Of a DNA stretch of 64,000 nucleotides, positions 11,023-21,367 are shown piece by piece (the stretch's first letter is position 1; each line of letters starts with the position of its first letter). Position numbers and translations under genes: made by a program. The stretch covers positions 16,423 to 80,422 of the forward strand of contig PYST01000181.1 in the NCBI GenBank assembly GCA_003049485.1. Reading direction: 5' to 3'. Source of the DNA: Ophioceras dolichostomum. Taxonomy: Eukaryota; Ascomycota; Sordariomycetes; Magnaporthales; Ophioceraceae. The notes beneath the pieces are model-generated. The model saw nothing but the letters and a program-made list of their open reading frames with translations, did not search any database and was not told where the DNA came from.

Positions 11023-12560
11023 TTAGCATTTCCCGTTGTTGCTGCCTCCAGGGTAGACGTAGAGGTTCGGCCGGAAGTCGGGCGGGTGGTTGCAGTTGGC
11101 GTAACCGGCCCAGACGCTCATGTCTCGCTGGTCATAGGCTCCGGTGACGGCGGCTGAGAAGGTGATAATGATAAAGCCATCCTGATTAGTTGTCTTTTCT
11201 TTACGGGAGAAGCTGCTGCTCAAGAGGAGAGCAGAGTAGGTACCTAGGGAATTAGTAGACCATGTGTGTGGTACTGATTAGAGCTTACTGTGGAGGAAAG
11301 TGATCTGACACTTGCAGATGTGCACAATCTGCTGGATCATGCCCGCGATCATGAAGCAGGGCATTCTAAGTGGCCGGTCGGTGTGCTGATGGAGGTGAAG
11401 GGTTTTTCGTTTTTCGATAAGCAGGTGGCGAAGCATGGAGAGGTATTGAAAGGCATGTAGGTAGGTAGGCAGGATCGAAGCTTGTAGGTAGCAATAGGTA
11501 GGTATTTTGAAAAAGGAAAACCAAACGGAGAATTGAGGTCAAAGAGTCCCTCGCAAAACCGGAGACTCACCGAGCAGAGGTAGGTTCCCGTCGTGTCGTA
11601 GCAGGTCGTCCGGCGACATTCGTTGGCAGGGGTGGCACACGATCCTCCAACATTGTGTATGACGCGCCAAGCCCACTAGAAGATAAGAGAAGAGAAGAGA
11701 AGGAGAGGTTTGTCAGCACTGCTAGTGTCCGTAGAGAGTAATTAACAGCTTTCGAGGAAGCTGCAGGGGAAAGCCCTGTCGGCCTGCCTGTCCGCCGCGA
11801 AGCAAAGTTAACACCTACCACCGCGTCGTTGTAGTTCCCCGTGGCCATCGACCGGCAGTGGACAGTGTCGTCGATCCATTTCGTGGGCTCGTTCCAGCCA
11901 GTCGGCGCCTCGGCACCGGGAGGCCTGGGATAGTCATCTTGTTGGCGCTTCGTGCTGTTGTTGCCCTGTGCTGCCAAGGGGTCCTCGTGTATCATGAAGT
12001 TGTTTCGCAGGACGGCGAGCTTGGTGCCCAGCTCGTCGACGCTCAGGTCTTTGCCCACCATTAGGCCCATTGCCTCCGCCGAGTCTTTCGGGGCGTAGTT
12101 GGGGTTGATGGCCAGAATCTGCTTGTAGATGCTCTATTTTGTTTCGAGACGTTTACCATCAGCATCGGGAACGAGGATCTTTGTTTTGCAGTCCTGAATG
12201 GCTTAGGCCCTAGCCCTTAGGTCTGTAAAGACTGTGACAGGTCAGCGGCAGTGAGAGGGAGAGCATCAACTAACCTCGATATCGCCGAAGAGAACAGTGG
12301 GAGCAGCGCCCTTAAAGATTTCGCCCTCCCACCTCATCCCGCGAGTGTCTGCATCCCGCTCACTGATCCCTGTGTCGCTTCCAGCGCCAGTCAAGGGAAT
12401 GAATGTTGCCTATGGAGGAAGAAGGTGTCAGCAGGGAAGGTCGCTAGCCCATCAGCGAGCGCGACATGGGAGCCTCATGGAAGCCTCATGGAAGCCTTAC
12501 GGTTGACGACCACCACAGCCGCGCCGCAAGGAGCAGCGAAAACAGAACTCTGGATTGCAT
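11023..12560 (-). CDS. Secreted Cys-containing protein, function unknown (frame doubtful at exon 4/5)
   Basis: Proposed exons on the minus strand: 12560-12501, 12409-12275, 12133-11819, 11675-11571, about 11365-11289, and 11243-11023. Exon 1 encodes a short signal peptide (MQSRVLFSLLLAARLWW). Exons 2-4 join in frame, passing through EIFKGAAPTVLFGDIE, an acidic/Pro-rich middle with TGWNEPTKWIDDTVHC, and a Cys-rich part (SCATPANECRRTTCYD...YLCS). The last exons give MIQQIVHICKC and MSVWAGYANCNHPPDF, typical of small fungal secreted proteins ending in a Gly/Cys motif. The exons sum to about 303 residues, but the junction of exon 4 (phase 0) with exon 5 is off by one base with any visible AG. So the exact acceptor, a missed mini-exon, a base error or a real frameshift remains open. 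I do not know the function; an extracellular role is inferred. Confidence 0.6.
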
Positions 12561-15500
12561 GTCGGTGATATATCTCTGCTCTGGCTAGAAGCTCCGGCTA
12601 GAAGCTCTGGCTAGAGGCTCTGGCTAGATGCTCTGGCCGGGGGAAGCTGCGGATAATTCTCGTAGCTTGATCGTAGCAGAGGACGAATAAGTTGAGGTGG
12701 AAAAGAACGCGGAGGGGGGAAGACCATAATCAGTATGAAGAACCGAGTGAGGCCTTTTGGCCACTTGGCCACCTGCAAAAAAGTGTAATCATTTCTTACG
12801 ACTCCTAGCCATCATGCTGTGGTAAAGGAAAACGCGCTCGGATGTCATTTTTAGCAGACTCGCATTTATGAAGCGCTCGTAAATGGCAACGCCAACGCCA
12901 TCGTAAGAAGTCTATCACGCCTGTCCACGTTTGCCACACTTTGTGCGGCGTGCCATACTTTATCTTGGGTCGTTTACTCGTCAAAGAGCCGAGAGACCTA
13001 GCGCCCAGCGGAAGCGCGCCTATTTTGCAGTTTCCCCGTCTCGGAGGATGAGAGGGCTCGTTCAATGTGACGGCCGATAAGGACGACTGTGATCCACTCT
13101 GCCCTCGGAGAACTTTACAAGTACGTACCTACGCCTATGCATTATGCAGACAATGCAATTGTGTTGTCAGTGACTTGAGCTGATTTTGGGCACGCGCGAA
13201 ATGATGCAAAAACCCACATCATCATTCTTAGTCTCAGTGGGCGAAAATGGTAATGGATCTGAAAATTACTTTGCCTTTGATATTCTAGTCATCCAGAACC
13301 ACTCGTTGAACGACTACAGTCCGTCATACTAGCTTTCGAGAAACACGCACTCGGAGATGCCCTTCTCGTCGTGGACTCGTGGGCACCATTCTGGAACACA
13401 TCTCAGAACTTTGTAAGAGTAGCGTGGACGAGCTGCGCACGCCCACACTGGCCTTTGGGCGATTAGCATGTCTACTTCCCCCATCCACCGATACATGGTA
13501 AAGTACCTACATGACTTGGGTCTTGCCAGAACTCACTCCTCCAGCGTCATGAGCGCCATAGCGTCACGTGGCAGAGTTTTGCCGAAACGTAGTGCTTTTT
13601 GTTTTGTGTGTGTGGATGCTGGCCAATTTGCTTTCAAGCTAACCTTGTTCCATCGAGCGGATTGTGGGAAGATTGCACGTTTAATTTCTTTAGTTCTTCT
13701 GGCTCCCTTTGCTCCGCAACACGTTCCTAGACTCCTAATTCCTCTTTCAAATTTGGTCCTTCAGACTGTTACTTGTATAGGTTTGCGCCAATTACAATAA
13801 CGCGCTTGAGCAGCGGTGAGTCACTCATGCAGGCAAGCGAGCAAAAGTCCAGTGCTCTTCCATTTATTTATATCAAAAGATGGAATCTGCGCATGTGCCA
13901 TTGCATTCTTCGACTTCCTGATCCTCGTCGTGCTTTTAGGGGGTGAGTATGTGGGCCACTCCTGAGACGTTTGATGGTCCGTTGTGTGCCTCTTTTGGTG
14001 AGTTGCAGACTCTTTTCAGGCTCTGACTTGTTGACGACGTTATATTTGTAAATTATCATGCCCGCCGGCCCTCCTCGCACTCGAAGGAATCTTTGCCAGG
14101 TGCAGCTACTCGTCGACAACTCTCGCGCTACGTCATGTTGGGGCCGGGAAATCCCAGTGTCGCACTTCAAGAAATTGTCCGGACTACCTGCCTAGGGTTG
14201 CTGAGCAGCTTGCCATCCCGTGATTGGCGAGATGCGAGTCGCTTCCTTCCTAGGGTAAAATGCAGCTCTGCCTCGGCGGTCCCGGACAGGGAGGTTCCTG
14301 ACCTCAGTGCTGTGGTCTCCTGGAATCTCCTCGCGGCTGACCCGTCAGTCCGTGGCAACCACTAATAGGTCTCGTCAAATTCGGGTGCGTGGAGATTCCC
14401 AAACTCCGTCCGAGATATAATACCACAAGGCAAACCCGGACCAGTTGGAGAACCGTGTAGTACTACTCTACCATGCGGGTTGAGGGGGAGCTCCCAAGAT
14501 TACTCTACATTGATTCCCGTTGTCTGTGCTGTCCGGGAAAAACGGCTAAGCGCGGTGCGGGCGTCTCGGAGATTTTAGTCTATAGTATGCTGCAGGCGGA
14601 CTGCCGCCTGCGACCTACAGCTGTCCATCTCTTCTTAATTACCTGCCCGCCTAACTGGTTGCCCCGGTGTGCAGCATAAGATAGACTTGTGTAGGTAATT
14701 AGTTAGTACTTAGCAAGGTTATGGGAGACTTGAATTTGAGGACGCACGGTCCAATCTATAGTGTTTTGTAACGTCCTGCTCGTGGCGATGGGACATGCGG
14801 CCAGTCATCACTCATCAGGCGTATTCCCAGCGCAGCTTAGAGGTACTAATTCTGACTGTCAGCTGATAAATTTCGCCGCATATTATAGCTCGTCAAACAG
14901 TACTCGTAGTGGCAAGTATTGCTATTCTAGATTAGAGACCCTCATGTCGTCTCGTCCATCTGAAACGCCATTGCTGTCCCTCGTATTGTTGTTCAGTCAG
15001 ATTCTTAGAGTGTACCTAGTTCGATAATCAGTCTTCCAAGCCGTACAAGCCCGTGTTGAAAAATGACTCAACACCGAGATCTTCGGATGAAGACATGAGG
15101 CATCATTCCGAATAAACCTGTGCCAAACATCACTACAGAGACATCCTACCATCCTTTGCCCTGATACTTTCTCTGAGAGAGGGAGTCGGGCGTAAGGATG
15201 TCGAGAGGGTTTGGGCCACCGGGGCATACCAGTGACGCACGTTAATGCCCTGTCATCGGAATATAAGTTGGTTACACAACATGAAGGTTCATCGCATCTT
15301 CAAACGGTCGGGCCTTGCCGGAATTGAAGAGCATGCAAGACAATGTCTGTGTGCCGGACATCAGACGGAGAAAAACAACAACAGACGAACCTGCTAGTAG
15401 GTCAGTTATCCGTCGTATTATCCGTCGCAGATACGAGGGTTGGTATGGTGAAGTTCTGCAGAGCCGGGTCTTATAGCCAATGACGAGCGACGACCTCTCG

Positions 15501-16800
15501 TTGCCTAGAACGGAATCTAGCTCGTGGTGTAACCCCGGGTTTGGAGCTTTCATAGCATGATAAGCTCGAAGCCTCGGGCGAAGAATCATGACCCAGTGAA
15601 AGGGATTTCATCCGATCTTTTTCCATCCCACTTCGGATAGCCTAAAAATAGTAGGCAGCCATACACTGCTGCCACCGCTCGTACGTAAAGGGATAATTTC
15701 AAGATAACGTGTCCGGCGGGCGTGGCATCTCTGGGCTATGGGACAATGCCCAACCGCGGGACGCGGGCGCTGCTCCGATTTAACCGGACAACTATCCCGG
15801 CCGTCCCTGCGTCGGACCACCCCCAACGCTGACGACCGCCCTTTGAGCCGCTTCGCCTGTTCGGGCGATTTTAAACCTTTGTGGGCACCTTTGGCCTTAT
15901 AAGTCAGATCGATATAGCAATAAAAGCTGCGTATCGAAGCACCGCGATGCCCTGGTTTGAAGCCCTTCCAAGACGATGATGCCTACCACACTATCGAAAT
16001 CAGAGACCTGGACAGTGGACTTGCACCTGGATGAACTGATTGGGGCGGTCCGCTGGCAGAAGGCTGGCCTATCACCAATTAATCAGGCAGTCTGCAGTTC
16101 TTCCAAATTCCCCCTCCGCCGTCTCGTTCAAGTCGTGATCTTGACAGAGCTAATCAGCGGGTGGTCGATGTCCGGATCATATTCCCTTTCATTCCGAGCC
16201 GGCTCACTCAACTCGGGTGATTCATCCTGCAAATCGGCTGTCTTTCCCCTTATCTCACTCCGCTCACAGCTCTTGCCGGCCTCGACATCCCGTCGAGGTC
16301 TTAAGCGTCCTTGAGTCGTGCCTACCAGCCCTCCACTGAACAGAGAAAACAACTTATCTGAGTGAGCCTGACCGGAGTTAACAACCGACCCGACTGGGCT
16401 GACTTGCCCAATGATAGACCAAGACGTGACTGGTAGTCCCAGGCCGGCTAATCTTGTCTGCACACTCACCGCCGGATTTGGATGATGGTGTCCCGTCCGG
16501 AGATTAATAGAGCTACAATCTGGGTGGCCAAGACCGTGTCCCTGGGTCTACGATATTGCGATGATATCCACGATATCCAGGTTGCCGTCGCCCTAGAGCC
16601 CATATCCGTATATAGATAAGCCCCAACTTCCCAGGATCAGGCCTGTTCGCTCCCTCGCCTCCATTTTGACGAAACAACGTGGGTGTATTAGCCAAATATT
16701 TCACCTCGCATCTGCTCCCTGTGTTACAGCATAATTACTCCTACCTACCTACATTTCTCTTGCCACTCGCGTGCTGCCTACGCCCGTCTTTCCCTCCGAC
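12561..16800. other. Longest gene-poor stretch of the window
   Basis: No gene is supported in 4.2 kb. The DNA is locally richer in A/T than the coding blocks, stops are frequent in all frames, and no transposon protein remnants are evident. It begins with the 13-bp tandem array (12578-12642) in the leader of the secreted-protein gene and ends with a short CTAC tract (16741-16752) before the GH45 start. Confidence 0.55.
12578..12642. repeat. 13-bp tandem repeat in leader of secreted-protein gene
   Basis: Five consecutive copies of GCTCTGGCTAGAA-like units start at 12578, 12591, 12604, 12617 and 12630, with one to a few changes per unit. The array begins 18 bases upstream of the proposed start codon at 12560 (gene on the minus strand), so it lies in the 5' leader or core promoter. 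Confidence 0.9.
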
Positions 16801-17852
16801 ATGCATGTGAAGGCCCCTGCCTTTGCACTGGCCACCGTGCTGGCTGCCAGTGTTTCCGCAGAGATCGGCAGGTCACTGACATCCTGGGATTGGTACGTAT
16901 GCCACTGCACTCGTCGTCGCCACTCACTCGTTGCTGGAACTACGCCGAACTGGCTGTAGTCATCATGTTCTCAGAGCTAACATTCCAATTTCACCAGCTG
17001 CAAGCCGGCATGCGCATGGAGTAACATTCTGAGCCGGGCTGGCGCCAGGTACGACTCACCTTACCCATGCATGCTTCAACCTTTCTCACCTAACCGAAAA
17101 CCCAAGCTGATCATCCCACGTCCAAAAAAACAGCGGGAGCGTCAAAGTATGCGGCAAGGACGACAGGGCCCTGAGCTCCAGCCAAGGGGCGCGTGAGCAA
17201 AGCTCATGCGGCGATACCAGCTCCACGAGGGGCAACGCCTACCTCTGCTCAGACTACTCGCCCAAGCCGGTGTCGGACGAGCTGAGCCTGGGCTTCGCCA
17301 TTACCAAGGACTCGGCCAACTGCTGCAAGTGCTTCGAGGTGCGGTGGGTTGACGGCCCGGCCAAGGGCAAGCGCATGCAGGTCCAGGTCATCAACTCGGG
17401 CGGCAGCGTCGACGACGGCCTGCGGGACTTCATCATTTTGGTCCCCGGCGGTGGCGTCGGGCCTAATACTGCTGGTTGCAGCTCGCAGTTTGGAAACGAG
17501 TGGTATGTTTTCTTTCGAGTTTCGGTGTTCCTTTTGTGCTGCATGATACCCTCGAGGGGGCGAGAGAAACAGCTCTCTCCCTGGGCGGATAGACAATACC
17601 GCTACATATGCGAGTAATGAGCACGAGAATGATCCAGGCTGACCTTTGTGCACGCTACTATCTAGGGGCCGCCGCTATGGAGGCGTGACGCAGATGCAAG
17701 ACTGCGAGACCCTCCCGTCCAATCTCCAGGGTGGCTGCTACTGGCGGTGGAACTGGGCCAAGGGAGACATCAACGATTGGCCTATAGAATGGAGCTCGAT
17801 CACATGCCCGGACTACCTGACGGGCGTGTCCGGGTGCAAGCCAGGGAAGTAA
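16801..17852 (+). CDS. GH45-family endoglucanase-like secreted protein
   Basis: Exons 16801-16892, 16998-17048, 17134-17502 and 17666-17852, giving 232 residues with clean GT..AG borders. Residues 1-20 form a signal peptide. Family hallmarks are TSWDCCKPACAW (~27-38, the WDCCKP block holding the catalytic nucleophile Asp, here D30), CCKCFEV (~111-117), PGGGVG (~152-157), CSSQFG and the C-terminal GCYWRWNW...TCPDYL...GC. GH45 enzymes cut beta-1,4-glucans by inversion. Two points are odd. The Tyr usual before WDCC is replaced by Ser. The loop before PGGGVG, usually GGDLGxxHFDxxxPGGG, reads GGSVDDGLRDFIILVPGGG: it is two residues longer and lacks the normal Asp after GG, so the catalytic acid may be displaced. 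No cellulose-binding module is present. Activity is therefore uncertain although the fold assignment is firm. Confidence 0.9.
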
Positions 17853-18747
17853 TGAGGGCCGGTCGTCTACTATCGATGAGATGAGGTGTGACAGGCCCTC
17901 GGTCCGGTTTCGACCCGTCGAAGCTTTTGTCTTTCCCTTTCCCGTTGGCACACGTTTTGGGGAAGGTTGCCTCACTAGGAAAGATTTTCATGATATGACA
18001 CGAACTGTACGCTTCACGTGGATAATTAGTAATTTAATGCTGCCTTTCACGCTGCTGCCTTTCTCCTTGCGACGAAGATCCGCATATGGGAAAGGCATGA
18101 AGGGTTTCTGTGCTGGGCAAATTCGTTTGATTGGACCAATGACAGAGAATACGAGACGTGCAGGATGACATGATAAGCGCGATGACCTCCGTCGCTCTGA
18201 GGGTCATCGTCTCCAGTTGACGAGAGTCCGGGGGAGGGGACACACGGGAAAGGCAGACCAGTGAATGAGATCAGCACGCGGGCATGAAAAAAGGGGCAAT
18301 TTCGTTGATGGCCAGCTGTCATTGGCCACGCATGACGAGGCATCGCCCGAACTTCACCACTACTCTCAACACCTCGTAAGTGGAGACCCCGGGAATGCCA
18401 GCAAAATCTCAACCACAGAACCATAAGCCACTCGCCACAGCCCATCCGCTCAGACTGCAGCCCGGTGCGGCGGGAATCTGGGTGCCTGCACTATACCGGG
18501 GGTACCCATATTGACACTCGAATGCAAAATAGAGCCTAATTGGGAGGCTCGAGTTCGTATATGAAAATGGGAAGAGCAGCTCTGCTACCTCCGATCTTCT
18601 GTTGAGGATGGGTCAGCACTTATTTTCACCTTCTAGGAAAACTCTACAACACACACCACCTGCCTCTGGTGCTTAAGTCACAGCGCACACCAGCCCGAAT
18701 CCATCAGTAACATCCATTACCGACAGTCGCTAGCACCGACGACAACA
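17853..18747. other. Intergenic, promoter side of first GPI-protein gene
   Basis: No gene seen. The right half is homologous to the DNA upstream of the second GPI-protein gene (see the promoter blocks). Confidence 0.6.
18371..18565 (+). promoter_or_regulatory. Duplicated upstream block, copy A
   Basis: From ACCTCGTAA at 18371 this stretch aligns with 19987 onward. Shared words include GGAGACCCCGG, ATAAGCCACTCGCC, CCGCTCAG and CGGTGCGGC, then AAAATAGAG before a TATA-like GTATATGAAA near 18556. It ends about 180 bases before the ATG. Conservation amid otherwise diverged spacer DNA suggests a retained promoter, or merely a duplication remnant. Confidence 0.65.
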
Positions 18748-19604
18748 ATGTGGTACACCAACAATGCAGCGGGGTTGCTCCTGACCCTCGCAACCTTTGC
18801 TGGGCCCGGGCTTGCCCAAAACCAACCCGCCACCAGCGCCGGGGCCGTCAGTCTCTACTTCCCGCCGCCCCTGTACGCCCGCGGCGTGCCCGCATCTGCG
18901 CCCGCGTCCGTGTTCTCTGTCGATACCCTGCGGACGCGGACGCAGTTCAACTTCCCGACGGCCGTGCCCAGCGGCGCGGGCGAGTTCCTCAAGAACGCCA
19001 ACATCACGTCGGACGAGTCCAACTTCGACCACCGAGACCTCCGGTTCTTCATCTACGACCAGCACCACACCGACATCGGGCCCGAGAGGACGGTGAATGC
19101 GAATAATTCCGAGATTGTCGTCACTACGACGCGGATATTGTAAGTTCAACGTCTGTTTTTGTTGTGTGAGCACTCGATCTTCACATGGCCTGAAGGGGAG
19201 AGAGGACTTGAGAAGGAAGGCACCAGAGGAAGCAAGATGTTTAACCGCCGGGAAGTTTGACGAACACTGACAATCTACCACGGTTTCATTATTTCCTGTT
19301 ACGTAGGCAAATGTTCGGCATGTGCGGAGTGCACACGAAGTCGGACACTGCATCCTGCGGAAACGTCACCTTGTGGACGTACTGGGTGACTGGTCCACCA
19401 GGGAGCACCACCCAGCTAGCGGCCTCCACGACCGCCTTCTCGGGCATCTACACCGGCGTCAAGCAGGGCATGATGTCGGTCACAATCACGGACGGCATAG
19501 CCAAGCTGCCGACGTCCACAGGTGGCGCGATGCCGGTGAGAACCCAGGCTCCCGGCCTTGCAATGGCCGCGCTCTTGGTCGGAGGCGCCGCCGCTGTGTT
19601 GTGA
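18748..19604 (+). CDS. Secreted GPI-anchored protein, paralog 1 (with intron)
   Basis: Exons 18748-19139 and 19307-19604, giving 229 residues. A signal peptide ends near AQNQP (~25). The body begins TSAGAVSLYFPP and carries several N-glycosylation sequons (NAT-like NIT, NNS, NVT) and a Cys pair (GMC...SC). The end reads SVTITDGIAKLPTSTGGAM followed by a hydrophobic tail (APGLAMAALLVGGAAAVL), the standard shape of a GPI-attachment signal. The intron (167 nt, donor GTAAGT, acceptor GTAG) splits the Leu codon before QMFGMC. The downstream gene at 20391 is a tandem paralog sharing the N-terminal pattern and nearly the same tail. Family function is unknown to me; a plasma-membrane or wall location is inferred. 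Confidence 0.85.
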
Positions 19605-20390
19605 TCATTTTGATATTGCCCTGCTGTGAAAGAGATGGCATGGCGGCGTGAAATAGTATGTGGAGCATTTAGTATGAGGTTAAGCGTTGGCGTATAAATG
19701 ATGGATCAGGAGCTGGTTTCATTGGCTTAGCTTGCGGATTTACGTTGTTCGATACAGGTACCAGGTAGCAATTATTCGGTTTGTTTCGGGTTTCAAGGAA
19801 ACGTTGAATTCACCACGCTCGCCCTCCCCGGCCGCCGTCTCCAGTCGCGGAAGCCTGGCAGAGGCTCAACGGAGAAGCGCATGAGGTCGGTCAGCACTAG
19901 CAGGGCAGCATACGGAAAGGGGGGCAGTTGTTATGCTTATTATCAGTCAGCTTCAACTAGCCACTCACAGCGAACCATCACCCCTGACCTCGTAACGGGA
20001 GACCCCGGATTTACCAACCAGATCTCGGCCAAAGCGCACAACCTCATAAGCCACTCGCCTCAGCCAGCCCGCTCAGCCCGCAACTCGGTGCGGCAATGAG
20101 GCCGCACTTTCCCACCATCCCTGTCCTGTACCACAATAAATTCAACGACACTAAAATAGAGTCTCACTGGCAAGCTAGATGGAGTCTATTATATATAAGA
20201 AGACTTGGACCACCGCCGCCACCATTCTCGTTGAAGTTCAGTTTAATAAGCGGTATAATAGACTAGCGCACCCGGTCTCTTCACGACATCAACCCTTTAA
20301 CAAACTCAAAGAAGGAATATTTTCACTTGGATCCGGCACTCTCATCTCTTCATTAATATTGAGCAGTTTCTACTCACTCACACTCGAATC
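19605..20390. other. Spacer between the tandem GPI-protein genes
   Basis: Non-coding. It contains the second copy of the duplicated promoter block and a TATA-like TTATATATAAG at about 20189-20200. Confidence 0.65.
19987..20205 (+). promoter_or_regulatory. Duplicated upstream block, copy B
   Basis: Aligns with copy A (18371 onward): ACCTCGTAA, GGGAGACCCCGG, ATAAGCCACTCGCC, CCGCTCAGC, CGGTGCGGC, AAAATAGAG, then a stronger TATA-like tract. The distance from the ATAAGCC word to the ATG is about 345 bases, against about 325 in copy A. Confidence 0.65.
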
Positions 20391-21095
20391 ATGTGGCGTC
20401 CCGAAAGCATCCCATTGTCGCTGATAAGCGTCACCACCACCCTCCTCATCTGCGCCAGCCCGGCACTCGCCCAATTCCGACCAGCCACCACCCGCGGCGC
20501 CGTCAGCGTGCTCCTCCCAAACTTCATGGCCGGCGTCCCCAAGACGATGCCGGCGTCCGTCGTCTCCGTCGAGCCGCCAGCGCGCACGGCCTTCGCCTTC
20601 GACCCGAGGGACGTGCCGGACGCGGGCGACTTCTGGAAGAACGCGACGGTCACGGTCGACCAGAACTCGACCTTCATCTGGCACCAGGAGCGCACGGCGC
20701 GCGCGGACTTCTTGTCGGAGGACGCCGACGGCACCACAATCACGCGCCAGTCGACCATCTTCGAGCGCATGACGGGCACGTGCTTCTACACGCCGTCGCC
20801 CGTCGACCAGGGGAGGTGTCTGGACTTCCGGCAGGAGAAGACCACGCTAATCACGACGTCCCCCCTGCCGCGGAACGCGACGCAGACGACGAACGTGGGC
20901 ACAGTGATGATCACGAACTCGTTCGACAACGGCACCTTCAACCTGGCGCACTTCGAGATGGTCTCTGTCACTATCACGGACGGGGTGGCGAAGCTGCCGA
21001 CGTCGTCGACGGGCGGCGCGATGCCCATCAGGACGCAGGCGCCCGGCCTTGCCGCGGCCGCGCTCCTGGTCGGAGGGGCTGCTGCGATGTTATAA
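20391..21095 (+). CDS. Secreted GPI-anchored protein, paralog 2 (intronless)
   Basis: A single exon of 234 residues starting MWRPESIPLSLI. The signal peptide ends near ALAQF (~28). The N-terminal pattern FRPATTRGAVSVLLPN mirrors NQPATSAGAVSLYFPP in paralog 1, and the segment with NATVTVDQNST and the Cys pair TCFYTPS...GRC matches its NANIT...MC...SC region. The C-terminus SVTITDGVAKLPTSSTGGAMPIRTQAPG plus hydrophobic tail is nearly identical between copies and reads as a GPI signal. The position that holds the intron in paralog 1 is uninterrupted here (ITRQSTIFERMTGTC). The gene is very GC-rich, so long false frames run antisense and alongside. A cell-surface role is inferred; the biochemical function is unknown. 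Confidence 0.87.
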   Translation: MWRPESIPLSLISVTTTLLICASPALAQFRPATTRGAVSVLLPNFMAGVPKTMPASVVSVEPPARTAFAFDPRDVPDAGDFWKNATVTVDQNSTFIWHQERTARADFLSEDADGTTITRQSTIFERMTGTCFYTPSPVDQGRCLDFRQEKTTLITTSPLPRNATQTTNVGTVMITNSFDNGTFNLAHFEMVSVTITDGVAKLPTSSTGGAMPIRTQAPGLAAAALLVGGAAAML

Positions 21096-21367
21096 TTCTT
21101 TTATCGGTAGTTGTTTTCTGCGGAGGCCAAGGCGAGAGGATATGGCTGTGCACATTATTTGGCAGGTGGGCGTCCGTGGCACTTGAGTTGCGATGGTGTA
21201 TAAAGGCGGCATGGGTGCTTAAACTTCCGGGAGGATATGTATATACCAGCCTTTGGTAATGTAATTTGGCTGCTACGGAGATACCTATATACGTATGTAC
21301 GTGAACATAAAGATGTACAATAACTTTGTGTTGAGAGGATCATGGAAAGGCAAATAACAGAAGCTTC

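Noticed and set aside
12643..16740. Possible RIP-mutated transposon relic
   Set aside because: The stretch is gene-poor and somewhat AT-richer, but CpG remains common, no terminal repeats or transposase remnants are visible, and I cannot compute RIP indices.
20393..21259. 288-codon frame overlapping GPI paralog 2 in another phase
   Set aside because: Its residues are Arg/His/Gly-rich by-products of GC-rich codons; the other phase has a signal peptide, sequons and a GPI tail shared with the paralog.
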